Positions 37,431-47,754 of a stretch of 64,000 nucleotides of DNA are shown piece by piece. Location of the stretch: the NCBI GenBank assembly GCA_965221795.1, contig OZ244914.1, forward strand, positions 3,472,001 through 3,536,000. Direction: 5' to 3'. The position numbers and the translations under genes are program-made. Within the stretch, counting starts at the first letter, position 1, and each line of letters starts with the position of its first letter. This stretch comes from VYFG01 sp965221795. Its GTDB lineage: Bacteria > Pseudomonadota > Gammaproteobacteria > Arenicellales > Poriferihabitantaceae. The notes beneath the pieces were generated by a model that did no database searches, was not told the origin of the DNA, and was given only the letters and a program-made list of their open reading frames with translations.

Positions 37431-38792
37431 TCAGGAAGGAGGGATCGCACCAAAGAAATAGTCAGGCAACCAAAGCGCAATACCTGGAAAAATGTACACC
37501 AGCATCATGGTAAAGATCACAATGGCAAGGTAGGGCATAATGCCGCGGAAGATCTCGACCAATTGAATATGGGGCGGTGCCACTCCCTTCAGATAGTATG
37601 CCGACATGGCCATGGGCGGGGTGAGAAAGGAGGTCTGCAGGTTGAGTGCAATCAGCATGGCAAACATATAAGGATTCACACCAAACGTGTCCAGCATGGG
37701 TAGAAAGATCGGCACAAAAATGATCAGGATCTCGGTCCACTCAAGAGGCCAGCCCAGCAGAAAAATCACGAGCTGGGCCAAGATCAGGAAACCCACTGTA
37801 CCCAAACTCAGGCCCAGGATCCAATGTTCGATCAGGGCATGCCCTCCCAAGTAGGAAAAAACCGAAGCGAAAGTCCACGAGCCGACGAAAAGCCAACAAA
37901 CCATGGCGGAAGTTTTCGCAGTCAGGAAGATGGACTCCTTGAGACGTTCCCAAGTCAGCGAACGATAGAGAATGGCCAGCAACAAGCCGCCCATTGCTCC
38001 CACCCCTGCCGCTTCCGCAGGAGTGGCCAGCCCCATCAGAATGCAGCCGAGCACCGCCATGATCAGCACCGCCAATGGCACGACAGAGGTCAAGACCTGC
38101 AAGATGATCATGCCGGCCGACGGCACATCTTCATTGCGAGGCTTGGGTGCGAGGGATGGATTCAGCGCCGCTCGGATGACGACATATAAAATGTACAATC
38201 CGGCCAGAATCAGGCCCGGAAACATGGCGGCAGCATAGAGTCGCAGCGGCGACAATTCGGCGATGGCCGCATACACGATGAGCATAATGCTCGGAGGAAT
38301 CAGAATACCGAGACAGCCACCGGAGCAGATGACCCCGGATGCAAAACTGTTGTTGTAACCGGCTTTCAACATCGCCGGGAAAGCAAGCATTCCCATCAGC
38401 GTTACCACGGCTCCCACGATCCCGGTAGCCGTGGCAAAAATCGCACAGGTCAACAAGGCGGCAACCGCCATCGAACCCGGCAAGTGGCGAGCGGCCATCT
38501 GCAGTGAAAAGAACAATCGATTCACGATGTTGGCACGTTCCACCACGTATCCCATAAAGAGAAACAGGGGAATGGCAACCAGAACATCATTCGACATCAC
38601 AGAAAAGGTGTTTTGTACCGTGAGGTCGAAAATACGATTATCAAAAATCGTATCCATCCGCAGGGCGTCATAGTACGCATAGTACCCAAAGGCCAGGCCC
38701 ATGGCCAAGAGAGTAAAAGCGATGGGGAAGCCAAGCAAGACCATGAAAATAAAAAGGCCCAGCATCAGAATGGCGATTTGTGGATCAGTCAT
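37431..38792 (-). CDS. TRAP transporter large permease, DctM family
   Basis: About 453 residues from the ATG at 38792: MTDPQIAILMLGLFIFMVLL and around a dozen membrane helices. Typical signatures include AIPLFLFMGYVVERANI, GVICSGGCLGILIPPSIMLIVYA and LNLQTSFLTPPMAMSAYYLKGVAP. It is the sodium-coupled channel subunit of a tripartite ATP-independent transporter. The longer frame to 38864 has no family similarity. Confidence 0.92.
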   Translation of the reverse strand: MTDPQIAILMLGLFIFMVLLGFPIAFTLLAMGLAFGYYAYYDALRMDTIFDNRIFDLTVQNTFSVMSNDVLVAIPLFLFMGYVVERANIVNRLFFSLQMAARHLPGSMAVAALLTCAIFATATGIVGAVVTLMGMLAFPAMLKAGYNNSFASGVICSGGCLGILIPPSIMLIVYAAIAELSPLRLYAAAMFPGLILAGLYILYVVIRAALNPSLAPKPRNEDVPSAGMIILQVLTSVVPLAVLIMAVLGCILMGLATPAEAAGVGAMGGLLLAILYRSLTWERLKESIFLTAKTSAMVCWLFVGSWTFASVFSYLGGHALIEHWILGLSLGTVGFLILAQLVIFLLGWPLEWTEILIIFVPIFLPMLDTFGVNPYMFAMLIALNLQTSFLTPPMAMSAYYLKGVAPPHIQLVEIFRGIMPYLAIVIFTMMLVYIFPGIALWLPDYFFGAIPPS

Positions 38793-38935
38793 TTTGTGTT
38801 GAATCGGTGGTCTTGGATGAATCTGGTCGTCGAGCCTGGAACGATTGATCGCGGACAAAAACACCGCGGGCTCCAGAGCAAGGTCAAGAGAAGAGACATG
38901 AGGGTTTTTCGGGCAACCGGCAAATTGTTCTGCAG

Positions 38936-39523
38936 TTATCCCTGTACAGACGAATCCATATTCTTCTCATACTGTTGCATGAGAATGTCTTCCGTCTCTG
39001 CAACATCATGAATACGCTTCGGCCAATAGCCATCACGAATACATATGACACATCGGATGGATTCAGCTAATCCCTGCAAAAAAATCAGAACCCCGGACAC
39101 TGGAATCAGGGTCTTGAAAAAATAGATCTGTATGCGCGCCGGACTGCTCCAGCTGACTTCTTTATAAAACCAGGAATCCGCGGCAAACCCGTATCCATAC
39201 CAGGTCAAGGCAAATACTGCCGGCAAAAGGAACAACACATACAGTGTCAAGTCGATCGCAGCCTGTTTTCTGGGAGTCAACAAACGATACAGCACATCCC
39301 CTCGAACATGTGCATCCTGGGCAAGTGCATAGGCTCCCGCCATGATAAATAGTGCGCCATACATCTGCACACTCATATCAAACGCCCACACCGTTGGCGC
39401 GTTCAGGCCATAACGAACGAAAACTTCGTAGCATGTAGCAAAGGTCAGCACCAGAATGCACCAGGCAAAACACTTGCCGACCCACACATTCAAACTATCG
39501 ACAAAACGGAGAAAATAATTCAT
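38936..39523 (-). CDS. TRAP transporter small permease, DctQ family
   Basis: 195 residues with four membrane helices. WCILVLTFATCYEVFVRYGL, then MYGALFIMAGAYALAQDAHVRGDVL, is the typical DctQ pattern. It forms the membrane complex with the DctM protein encoded about 140 bases downstream. Confidence 0.9.
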   Translation of the reverse strand: MNYFLRFVDSLNVWVGKCFAWCILVLTFATCYEVFVRYGLNAPTVWAFDMSVQMYGALFIMAGAYALAQDAHVRGDVLYRLLTPRKQAAIDLTLYVLFLLPAVFALTWYGYGFAADSWFYKEVSWSSPARIQIYFFKTLIPVSGVLIFLQGLAESIRCVICIRDGYWPKRIHDVAETEDILMQQYEKNMDSSVQG

Positions 39524-39643
39524 CGTAACGGAAAGTCAGCCAAGGAAGAACCGGCGGTTTCGATTGTGACCGATGGGGCAGGGAACGAAAGGGTCCGGGC
39601 CGCAGAGCCGGCCCGGACAGAAATACGCTGGTTTTCGTCCTGA

Positions 39644-40756
39644 TCAGGCCAGGCTGCCGAAATAGTGCTCATAAGCACCGGCATAGTTTGGTGCGTTGAG
39701 AAGTTCGTACCGAACCACGCGCTTGGCCCAAGCCTTTTGGGACTCCAGTACTCTGGCAAAGAAAGGGTCTTCTTCCGAGATGCGCGCCGCAACCGTATCC
39801 CAAGCCGTCAATTGTTCTGACATGACGGAGTCCGGGGTCTTGTAGACATTCACCCCAAAATCATCTTGCAGGGCAATCAGGTCATTGGAATAACGATCCT
39901 GGTATTTCCAGGTGAAGTCGCTGGAAGCGGCTTCGGAAGCATATTCAAGAATCTTCTGATGTTCAGCGGGAAGCTTGTCGAACAAGGATTTGTTGAAAAT
40001 GATCTCGAACGCTTCCTGACTTTGATGGAAACTGCCAAGGTGATAATGTTTGGACACATCCTGCATGCCGAAATCCTTGTCCGACGTTGGATTGTTGAAC
40101 TCGGCAGCGTCAATCAGGCCACTTTTCATGGCGGGCTGTATTTCACCACCGGGCAGTTGAACCACCGACATTCCCATTTCCTGCAACACATCTGCAGCCA
40201 GTCCTACCGTACGATACTTCAAACCCTGCATTTGGCTCGAATCGGTAATCTGTTCCTTGAACCACCCAAGTGGTTGCGCCGGCATCGGGCTGTTGAAGAA
40301 GCCTACAATATCCAGCTTCAAGGTATCCATCAGTTCATAATACAGTTCCGTGCCGCCCCCGTACTTAATCCATCCCAGCAGTTGGTTGGCATTCCAGCCA
40401 AAACACGGGCCCGTGCCGAAGAGGGATGCCACCGGGCTTTTGGAATACCAATAGGCGCTGACCAAATGGGCACCATCCAGCACGCCTTTGTGGACCGCCG
40501 TTTGCATCTCGGCAGTTTTCACCACTGCATTCACCGACAGCAACTCGATTTTCAGGGAACCGCCGGACATTTCATTGACTTTGTTGACATAATCCTGGGC
40601 AAACTCCAGGAAAATGCCCCCCCCCCAGCTGGCTTGTACTTTGAGTACTGTCTGCGCTTGTGCCAGATAGGGAACAGCGGCGACCGCCGCGGTGCCGCCT
40701 ACGGCAGCTGTTTTCAGGAATTTGCGTCGTGCGGATTGCTTGACGTCATTACTCAT
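39644..40756 (-). CDS. TRAP transporter substrate-binding protein, DctP family (Tat signal)
   Basis: About 370 residues from the ATG at 40756. The twin-arginine leader ARRKFLKTAAVGGTAAVAA is followed by PYLAQAQ. The mature part shows SWGGGIFLEFAQDYVNKVNEMSGG, WNANQLLGWIKYGGG, GLKYRTVGLAADVLQEMG and AAEFNNPTSDKDFGM. This subgroup often binds mannonate-type or 2-oxo monocarboxylic acids, but the ligand cannot be assigned. Codons for SWGGG include a run of ten G on the coding strand. Confidence 0.9.
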   Translation of the reverse strand: MSNDVKQSARRKFLKTAAVGGTAAVAAVPYLAQAQTVLKVQASWGGGIFLEFAQDYVNKVNEMSGGSLKIELLSVNAVVKTAEMQTAVHKGVLDGAHLVSAYWYSKSPVASLFGTGPCFGWNANQLLGWIKYGGGTELYYELMDTLKLDIVGFFNSPMPAQPLGWFKEQITDSSQMQGLKYRTVGLAADVLQEMGMSVVQLPGGEIQPAMKSGLIDAAEFNNPTSDKDFGMQDVSKHYHLGSFHQSQEAFEIIFNKSLFDKLPAEHQKILEYASEAASSDFTWKYQDRYSNDLIALQDDFGVNVYKTPDSVMSEQLTAWDTVAARISEEDPFFARVLESQKAWAKRVVRYELLNAPNYAGAYEHYFGSLA

Positions 40757-41320
40757 GTTGTTTTCCTCCAAATCTTTGGGTTCAGGATCATGCTCCGGAT
40801 CAGCCCAGCCACTATTCATATGGTTTTTCAGAAAATGTGATGGAACGGTCCAGTAGCATGAATCAAGGTATTCTGCCGTTGACAGAGTTCTTAAATGTCA
40901 TGACATTATAACCAGATTTTATTGACGAACCGAAAATAGATACTAAATTTTGTAATCAATCATAAAACGGTATCATATCCTGTCAGAAGAGAACCTGTGA
41001 TCTCCTGCCGCACTGGGTTCTCGGTATGTACCGTACCCATACACTATCGAACCGAACACTTGCTGCTTGCTGCCCATAGCCCTGTACTCAGCCGTTCCCC
41101 GGAATCTCTTCCACTTCCACCGGGCCTGGAACAGCAATCTTGAAGGATGTAGTCCCTACGCCGGGCCATCAAATCACCCGTTCACTGATGCAACCTTGGC
41201 GACGAGTCAACCCAATCACTTTGGCAACAATGATAGACATTCTATTTTCCAGTTTTTCAGGTAAATTTTTCTTATAATGGCTGGCGAATAAAAGCGTATC
41301 ACCTGTTTTCACACGATTTC
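40757..41320. other. divergent intergenic region, TRAP operon / glcDEF
   Basis: It must contain both promoters. A TATAAT at 41273-41278, 43 bp before glcD, is a plausible -10 box. No open frame with coding character was seen. Confidence 0.5.
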
Positions 41321-42790
41321 ATGACCGAGCCGACCCAAGCATCTGAGGAGTTGCTAAAAGCACTGGAGACCCGGTTGCCAGTCTCCAGTATCCTCTCAAA
41401 GTCCTCAGAAATGATCCCCTATGAGTGTGACGGACTCAGTGCCTATCGCCAGTGCCCGATGGTCGTAGTGCTCCCGGACACATTGGAGCAAGTCATTCAT
41501 GTACTGAAAACCTGTCATCAGTTCGCAGTCCCCGTAGTCGCCCGAGGGGCAGGAACCGGTCTTTCGGGAGGGGCTTTGCCGCTTGCGGATGGTATCTTGC
41601 TGAGTCTGGCGAAATTCAACCGGATCCTTGAGATTGATCCAGAGAAACGCATTGCCAGAGTGCAACCGGGGGTCCGAAATCTCGCGATTTCCGAAGCCGC
41701 GGCACCATATGGACTGTATTATGCTCCGGATCCAAGTTCGCAAATTGCCTGTACGATTGGAGGGAACGTGGCCGAGAATTCGGGGGGGGTCCACTGCCTG
41801 AAATACGGTCTGACCGTTCACAATATCCTGCGCCTTCAGGTGGCAACCATTGAGGGAGAACTGCTCAACATCGGTTCGGATGCTCTGGACACCCCCGGAT
41901 ATGACCTCCTGGCGGTGATGACCGGCTCTGAGGGGTTGTTGGGTATTATTTTGGAAGTAACCGTGAAGTTGCTGCCCCAGCCAAGTTATACCAGCCTGTT
42001 ATTGGCGGCATTTGACAAGGTCGAGTCGGCCGGTGCCGCAGTGGGTAGTGTGATTGCAGAAGGCATCATCCCGGCTGGGCTGGAAATGATGGACAATTTT
42101 GCCATCCGGGCCACGGAAGATTTTGCCCATTGCGGCTACCCGGTGGATGCGGAAGCGATTCTGCTGTGCGAACTGGATGGACTGGAAGCTGATGTGAAGG
42201 CACAGGTCGAGTGCGTGGAAGCGGTCATGCGAAAGCATGATGCAACGGAAATCCGAATTGCCAAGGACGAAGCGGAACGGTTGCTTTTCTGGAAAGGCCG
42301 GAAATCGGCATTCCCCGCCATGGGCCGAATCTCGCCCGATTACTATTGTATTGATGGCACCATTCCCCGCAAGAGTCTTCCGGATGTACTGCGCAAGATG
42401 TATGACTGGTCCCGGGAATACGACTTGAGGGTAGCAAATGTCTTTCATGCCGGAGACGGCAACCTGCATCCACTCATCCTGTATGACGCCAATGTGCCGG
42501 GAGCACTGGAACGAACCGAAGAGTTCGCTGGAAAAATTCTTGATCTGTGTGTACAAGTCGGAGGCACAATCACCGGAGAGCATGGCGTCGGCGTCGAGAA
42601 AATCAATCAGATGTGCACCCAGTTCCAATCCGATGAACTGGAGCAGTTTCATGCCCTCAAAGCAGCATTTGACCCGAATGGATTGCTGAATCCTGGGAAA
42701 GCGGTCCCGACGTTGCAACGCTGTGCCGAGATCGGTGGAATGCATGTCCATCATGGCGAACTGCCTTTTCCGGAACTGGAACGATTCTGA
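41321..42790 (+). CDS. glcD: glycolate oxidase FAD subunit GlcD
   Basis: A 489-residue FAD-linked oxidase. The FAD motif is VVARGAGTGLSGGALPLADG, with SQIACTIGGNVAENSGGVHCLKYG. The C-terminal domain carries VFHAGDGNLHPLILYD and GGTITGEHGVGVEK. GlcD, GlcE and GlcF oxidise glycolate to glyoxylate and pass electrons to the quinone pool. The stop overlaps the glcE start. With gph this gives a complete phosphoglycolate salvage route to glyoxylate. Confidence 0.93.
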   Translation: MTEPTQASEELLKALETRLPVSSILSKSSEMIPYECDGLSAYRQCPMVVVLPDTLEQVIHVLKTCHQFAVPVVARGAGTGLSGGALPLADGILLSLAKFNRILEIDPEKRIARVQPGVRNLAISEAAAPYGLYYAPDPSSQIACTIGGNVAENSGGVHCLKYGLTVHNILRLQVATIEGELLNIGSDALDTPGYDLLAVMTGSEGLLGIILEVTVKLLPQPSYTSLLLAAFDKVESAGAAVGSVIAEGIIPAGLEMMDNFAIRATEDFAHCGYPVDAEAILLCELDGLEADVKAQVECVEAVMRKHDATEIRIAKDEAERLLFWKGRKSAFPAMGRISPDYYCIDGTIPRKSLPDVLRKMYDWSREYDLRVANVFHAGDGNLHPLILYDANVPGALERTEEFAGKILDLCVQVGGTITGEHGVGVEKINQMCTQFQSDELEQFHALKAAFDPNGLLNPGKAVPTLQRCAEIGGMHVHHGELPFPELERF

Positions 42791-43866
42791 TGGTCGGCGT
42801 CGACAAGACGGAAGAACTGAAAGCGCAGGTCGATGCCGCGCTTACCCAGAAAAAACCGCTGGAGATTCGGGGTGGGGATAGCAAGCGATTTTATGGCCGG
42901 CAACCCGAATTGGAGCTCACTCCACTTGAAATCCATTCCCATCAGGGGATCGTGAACTTTGCTCCTACCGAATTGATCATGACCGCACGGGCCGGCACGC
43001 GGATTCGCGAGATCAACCAGGCCCTGCATGAACAAGGCCAGCATCTGGCATTTGAACCTCCGGAGTTTCATGGCACCGCCACCCTGGGCGGTACCCTGGC
43101 CACTGGATTCTCCGGACCGGCGCGACCATGGGGCGGAGGTGCCCGGGATCACATGCTCGGCGTGCGCCTCCTCAATGGTCGAGGTCAGGTACTTCGCTTC
43201 GGTGGAGAGGTCATCAAGAACGTCGCGGGATATGATGTCTCTCGGCTCATGGTGGGTGCGATGGGTACGCTTGGCGTAATTCTGGAAGCTTCCTTCAAGG
43301 TCATGCCCAAACCAACAACCGAAAAGACGGTAGTGCGCCCCATGGACCGGCAGCAGGGTCTCGAATTCATGGAAGGTCTGGGGGCAAAACCTTCCCCCCT
43401 CCGCGGTGCAGTGCACCTGGATGGCAATGTCTATTTGCGATTGTGTGGCAGTGAAACCAATGTCCAGACGGCAATCCAGGAACTTGGCGGTGACGTACTT
43501 CCACCAGAGAGTTCGTTCTGGCATGACCTCCGGGAGTTCTCCCATCCATTCTTTGAAACCCCCTTGCCGATTTGGCGCATCGTGCTACCGACAGGCGCAC
43601 GCCCCTCCCTGCCCGGAGAAATAATGGCAGATTGGAGCGGGGGACAATGGTGGGTATGTTCTGATGCACCGCCCGAAAAAATTCGGGGACCGGTTTCGGA
43701 GGTCAGCGGCCACGCCATTATGTTTCGGGGCGGGGATCGGACCGGTGATGTTTTCCCCCCTTTGCCGCCTCCAATGGCCTCGCTGCAGGCGAGGATTCGT
43801 GCTGCTTTTGACCCCGAAGAAATTTTCAACCCCGGAAAAATCTCTCCGACCAGGAACGGGATCTGA
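42790..43866 (+). CDS. glcE: glycolate oxidase FAD-binding subunit GlcE
   Basis: 358 residues: a shorter FAD PCMH domain with LEIRGGDSKRFYGR, the conserved LAFEPPEFHGTATLGGTLAT, and GPARPWGGGARDHMLGVRLL, then VIKNVAGYDVSRLMVGAMGTLG. It ends with FNPGKISPTRNGI, like the GlcD tail. It starts one base before the end of glcD, so translation is coupled. Confidence 0.93.
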   Translation: MVGVDKTEELKAQVDAALTQKKPLEIRGGDSKRFYGRQPELELTPLEIHSHQGIVNFAPTELIMTARAGTRIREINQALHEQGQHLAFEPPEFHGTATLGGTLATGFSGPARPWGGGARDHMLGVRLLNGRGQVLRFGGEVIKNVAGYDVSRLMVGAMGTLGVILEASFKVMPKPTTEKTVVRPMDRQQGLEFMEGLGAKPSPLRGAVHLDGNVYLRLCGSETNVQTAIQELGGDVLPPESSFWHDLREFSHPFFETPLPIWRIVLPTGARPSLPGEIMADWSGGQWWVCSDAPPEKIRGPVSEVSGHAIMFRGGDRTGDVFPPLPPPMASLQARIRAAFDPEEIFNPGKISPTRNGI

Positions 43867-43869
43867 AAA

Positions 43870-45081
43870 ATGGAAACCCGGCTTGCCGATTTCATCAAGG
43901 ATACGCCCCAGGGGAAGGCCGCTGATTCGATTCTGCGCACCTGCGTTCACTGTGGCTTCTGTAACGCCACTTGTCCAACCTATCAACTTTTGGGCGATGA
44001 ACTGGATGGCCCTCGAGGCAGGATTTATCAAATCAAGCAGGTGCTCGAAGGCGCAACTCCTGACCGATCTGTACAGAAGCATCTGGACCGATGCCTGACT
44101 TGCCGCAGTTGCGAAACCACCTGCCCATCTGGAGTCCAGTATGGCAAGTTAGTGGATATCGGGCGATCGGTCATGACCCAACAGCTTCCTCGCTCCCGCC
44201 CGCAACAGTTGATCCGCTGGCTTCTTCGCAAAAGCATGACATTGCCTGGAATTTTTCCACTGATGTTGACCCTAGGCCGACTGGTGCGTCCTGTCTTGCC
44301 CGCTATATTGCGTGAAAAAATTCCCCCAAAGCAGCCTGCACCCCCCATTCCAGCACCGACGCACGCTCGCAAAGTGATTCTGGTGGAAGGATGTGTGCAA
44401 CCGGCTTATAAACCGGCCACCAATGCATCCCTGGCCCGCCTTTTGCATCGGGCCGGAATTGATGCGGTTCGGGTTGCCGGGGAACGCTGTTGCGGCGCGG
44501 TCAGCTTTCATCTGGATGCGGAAGCGGAAGCATTGAATTTCATGCGGAACAATATTGACGCATGGTGGCCTCATTTGGAAGCAGGGGCAGAAGCGATCAT
44601 CAGCAGTGCCAGCGGATGCGGTGTCATGATCAAGGACTATGCACATGCCCTGCAGGAAGATGCACAGTATGCCCAAAAAGCGGCCCGGGCCAGTGCGCTT
44701 TGTATGGATGCGGTAGAATTTCTGGAGAAGTTGTCATTGGAACCGATCAATCCCCAAAAGCGTTGCAGAGTCGCGTTCCAGTCACCTTGCACCTTGCAGC
44801 ATGGGCAGCAACTTTCGAGACGTGTCGAAGCCTTGTTGACGGCAAGCGGGCATCAGGTGCTACCGGTGGCGGATGCTCATCTCTGCTGTGGCTCTGCTGG
44901 CACCTATTCCATTTTGCAGAAAGGCCTTTCTGTCCAGTTGCGAGACCGGAAAGTCAGTCGATTGATGCAAGGGCATCCAGACGTGATTGCAACCGCCAAT
45001 ATCGGTTGTCAGTTACATATTGAGGGTGTGGCGAAAGTGCCGGTCCGGCATTGGGTCGAATTGCTGGATGACGCAGGCTGA
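43870..45081 (+). CDS. glcF: glycolate oxidase iron-sulfur subunit GlcF
   Basis: 403 residues. Two 4Fe-4S clusters are bound by RTCVHCGFCNATCPTYQ and CLTCRSCETTCPSGVQYG. Two cysteine-rich CCG domains follow (GERCCGAVSFHLD and DAHLCCGSAGTYSILQ). It begins 3 bases after glcE. It transfers electrons from GlcD/GlcE to the membrane quinones. Confidence 0.94.
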   Translation: METRLADFIKDTPQGKAADSILRTCVHCGFCNATCPTYQLLGDELDGPRGRIYQIKQVLEGATPDRSVQKHLDRCLTCRSCETTCPSGVQYGKLVDIGRSVMTQQLPRSRPQQLIRWLLRKSMTLPGIFPLMLTLGRLVRPVLPAILREKIPPKQPAPPIPAPTHARKVILVEGCVQPAYKPATNASLARLLHRAGIDAVRVAGERCCGAVSFHLDAEAEALNFMRNNIDAWWPHLEAGAEAIISSASGCGVMIKDYAHALQEDAQYAQKAARASALCMDAVEFLEKLSLEPINPQKRCRVAFQSPCTLQHGQQLSRRVEALLTASGHQVLPVADAHLCCGSAGTYSILQKGLSVQLRDRKVSRLMQGHPDVIATANIGCQLHIEGVAKVPVRHWVELLDDAG

Positions 45082-45321
45082 TTCTGCCTTGGTACCAAGG
45101 GAGTGCCATCCCGAAATGCTTTTACAATCGGCAGTTCGGCAAGCTTCCCCACGCAGTGAGAATCGGGAGACCGTTTTCCTGACTATTGATCGTATCGTAC
45201 CTTGATGAAATACCAGGATGCTACTTCATCTGTTTGTGAACCCGAATCGTCGAAAAACACATTCCACCTTGACCATATCCTGACCATCATCAATCGACCC
45301 ATTAACCCAGTGAGGAAGAGT

Positions 45322-47256
45322 ATGTCCGAAGTCAAAACATATCCGGTCCTGAAAGCGGCCGCATCCCATGCTCATATTGACCAGGATACATACCACAAAA
45401 TGTACCAACGTTCCGTGGATAACCCGGCCGCATTTTGGGCCGAACAAGCCGAGAGCTTCTTGGACTGGTCCAAGCCATGGGAAAGCGTGATGGATGTGGA
45501 CTACCATCAGGCCCATATTAAGTGGTTTGAGGGGGGGAAGCTGAACGCTTGTTACAACTGTATTGACCGGCATCTGGCAAACCGGGCAAATCAGGTCGCC
45601 ATTATTTGGGAAGGAGACGAGATTAGTGATGACAGATCAATCACTTATCAGGAACTGTTTGAGTTGGTCAGTAAGTTGGGAAACATCCTGAAAGACCGAG
45701 GGGTTCAGAAGGGCGATCGGGTGTCAATTTATATGCCCATGATCCCGGAAGCTGCAGTCGCAATGCTGGCTTGCGCACGCATTGGTGCAGTCCACTCGAT
45801 TGTGTTTGGGGGATTTTCTCCAGATGCACTGAAAGACCGCATTCTGGATTCGGATTGTCGGGTAGTCATTACGGCGGATGAAGGCCCGCGTGGTGGTCGG
45901 AATGTGCCGCTCAAGTCCAATGTGGAGAAGGCGCTGGAGAGTTGTCCCGATGTCCATACGGTCGTTTGTGTACAGCGCACTGGCAATTCGGTCCCTGGCA
46001 ATGCGGAACGGGATGTATGGTATGAAGAAGCGATGGCAGGGGCATCCGCCGACTGCCCACCGGAAGAGATGGACGCAGAGGATCCCTTATTCATTCTCTA
46101 TACCTCCGGTTCAACCGGAAAGCCCAAAGGGGTACTCCATACCACCGGCGGCTATATGCTGTATACAGCAATCACACACAAATATGTCTTTGATTACCAT
46201 GATGGCGATGTGTACTGGTGTACCGCGGATGTGGGATGGGTAACCGGGCATTCCTACATCGTATATGGGCCACTGGCAAACGGTGCCATTACCCTGATGT
46301 TCGAAGGTGTGCCAACCTATCCGGATGCTGGCCGATTCTGGCAAGTGGTGGACAAACATCAAGTCAACATTTTCTACACCGCGCCCACGGCGATCCGTGC
46401 ATTGATGGGAGCCGGTAATGAGTTGGTAACAAAATGTAGTCGCAAAAGCCTGCGCTTGCTCGGCTCAGTCGGCGAGCCCATCAATCCAGAAGCGTGGGAG
46501 TGGTATTACCATGTAGTCGGAGACAGCCGCTGCCCCATCGTGGACACTTGGTGGCAAACCGAGACAGGTGGGATCTGCATCACCCCTCTCGCGGGGGCCA
46601 CTGCCCTGAAACCCGGCTCGGCCACTCGCCCATTTTTCGGCATTCGGCCGGCATTGCTAGATGCAGATGCGAATGAACTGGAGGGAGCCGCATCGGGCAA
46701 TTTGGTGATCAAGCAGTCCTGGCCGGGCCAAATGCGGACCGTATATGGGGATCATCAACGATTTTATGACACCTACTTTTCAACCTATCGAGGCTATTAC
46801 ACCACAGGCGATGGGGCTCGTCGGGATGAAGATGGATACTACTGGATTACAGGACGAGTGGACGATGTGATCAATGTCTCCGGTCATCGCATGGGAACGG
46901 CCGAAGTCGAAAGTGCGTTGGTTCTGCATGCCAAGGTCTCAGAGGCAGCCGTAGTGGGCTATCCTCATGAGATCAAGGGACAAGGTATCTATGCCTACGT
47001 AACCTTGATGGTCAATGAAAGACCAAGTGATGAACTGAAGACCGAACTGATTGATCTGGTACGAAAGGAAATTGGTCCCATTGCCAAGCCCGATATTATT
47101 CAATGGGCCCCCGGGCTGCCAAAAACCCGATCCGGAAAAATCATGCGACGAATCCTGCGCAAGATTGCTGAAAATGACATTGGTTCATTAGGCGACACCA
47201 GTACCCTTGCCGATCCATCGGTAGTGGAAGATCTGGTAGCGAATCGTGGTGGATAA
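45322..47256 (+). CDS. acs: acetyl-CoA synthetase
   Basis: 644 residues from the ATG at 45322, with GAGGAAGAG just upstream. The adenylation motifs are YTSGSTGKPKGVLHTTGGYM, VGEPINPEAWEWYY, DTWWQTETGG and TGRVDDVINVSGHRMGTAEVE. The catalytic lysine lies in PKTRSGKIMRRILRK. It activates acetate to acetyl-CoA. A longer frame to 45202 lacks similarity. Lying downstream of glcDEF on the same strand but 240 bp away, it probably has its own promoter. Confidence 0.95.
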   Translation: MSEVKTYPVLKAAASHAHIDQDTYHKMYQRSVDNPAAFWAEQAESFLDWSKPWESVMDVDYHQAHIKWFEGGKLNACYNCIDRHLANRANQVAIIWEGDEISDDRSITYQELFELVSKLGNILKDRGVQKGDRVSIYMPMIPEAAVAMLACARIGAVHSIVFGGFSPDALKDRILDSDCRVVITADEGPRGGRNVPLKSNVEKALESCPDVHTVVCVQRTGNSVPGNAERDVWYEEAMAGASADCPPEEMDAEDPLFILYTSGSTGKPKGVLHTTGGYMLYTAITHKYVFDYHDGDVYWCTADVGWVTGHSYIVYGPLANGAITLMFEGVPTYPDAGRFWQVVDKHQVNIFYTAPTAIRALMGAGNELVTKCSRKSLRLLGSVGEPINPEAWEWYYHVVGDSRCPIVDTWWQTETGGICITPLAGATALKPGSATRPFFGIRPALLDADANELEGAASGNLVIKQSWPGQMRTVYGDHQRFYDTYFSTYRGYYTTGDGARRDEDGYYWITGRVDDVINVSGHRMGTAEVESALVLHAKVSEAAVVGYPHEIKGQGIYAYVTLMVNERPSDELKTELIDLVRKEIGPIAKPDIIQWAPGLPKTRSGKIMRRILRKIAENDIGSLGDTSTLADPSVVEDLVANRGG

Positions 47257-47397
47257 AGTGAACCATCATCCTGCGCCATAACCACGGGCAAGCCAAAAAA
47301 AGGGGGAGTAAATATCCAATAGACCGGATTCCGGTCTTGCACCAATATCCGGGACCGGCCGAAGGCCCCGCCCACTTCACAGCGGCGGTAGCAGTTG

Positions 47398-47754
47398 CTA
47401 ACTCGTGACAGCGGGGGCGCTTGAAAACCGGATGACAAAACCAAGAATGACAATCGCCGCCACCCACAATCCGATCTGCCAGCGCAGATTGTCTTTGTCA
47501 CGCCGGTGGCGTTCGGCATCGCGTTCGGCATCCCGCTTGACCATGTCGGTTCTCAGCCGTTCGAACGTCGCATTCATGCGCTCAAGTGCCGATCCCGTTT
47601 CCCCGGCCAGCCGGGCGATGTCGGTCTTGTATTCCTGTTGTTTCGTATTCATCCGCTCCTCCAGCACAGTGATCTCTTTCGCCCGTACCTGATTCTGTTC
47701 CTGCAGTTGTCGGACCTGCTTTTCCAGTTCCTGTCCAGTATTTTCTGCCGCCAT
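47398..47754 (-). CDS. coiled-coil protein with C-terminal membrane helix, copy 1
   Basis: 118 residues: a long heptad-like coiled coil (LEKQVRQLQEQNQVRAKEIT, then VLEERMNTKQQEYK and SALERMNATFERLRTDM), a charged MVKRDAERDAERHRRDKDN linker, and one tail anchor (WQIGLWVAAIVILGFVIRF). It is probably an inner-membrane protein with its coiled coil in the cytoplasm. It resembles short DUF1640/CCDC90-type proteins only loosely. The adjacent copy 2 has a longer linker. Function is unknown. Confidence 0.6.
   Translation of the reverse strand: MAAENTGQELEKQVRQLQEQNQVRAKEITVLEERMNTKQQEYKTDIARLAGETGSALERMNATFERLRTDMVKRDAERDAERHRRDKDNLRWQIGLWVAAIVILGFVIRFSSAPAVTS

Noticed and set aside
41786..41793. Run of eight G in glcD as another switch
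   Set aside because: Too short to be very unstable, and it encodes the conserved ENSGGVH motif of the family.
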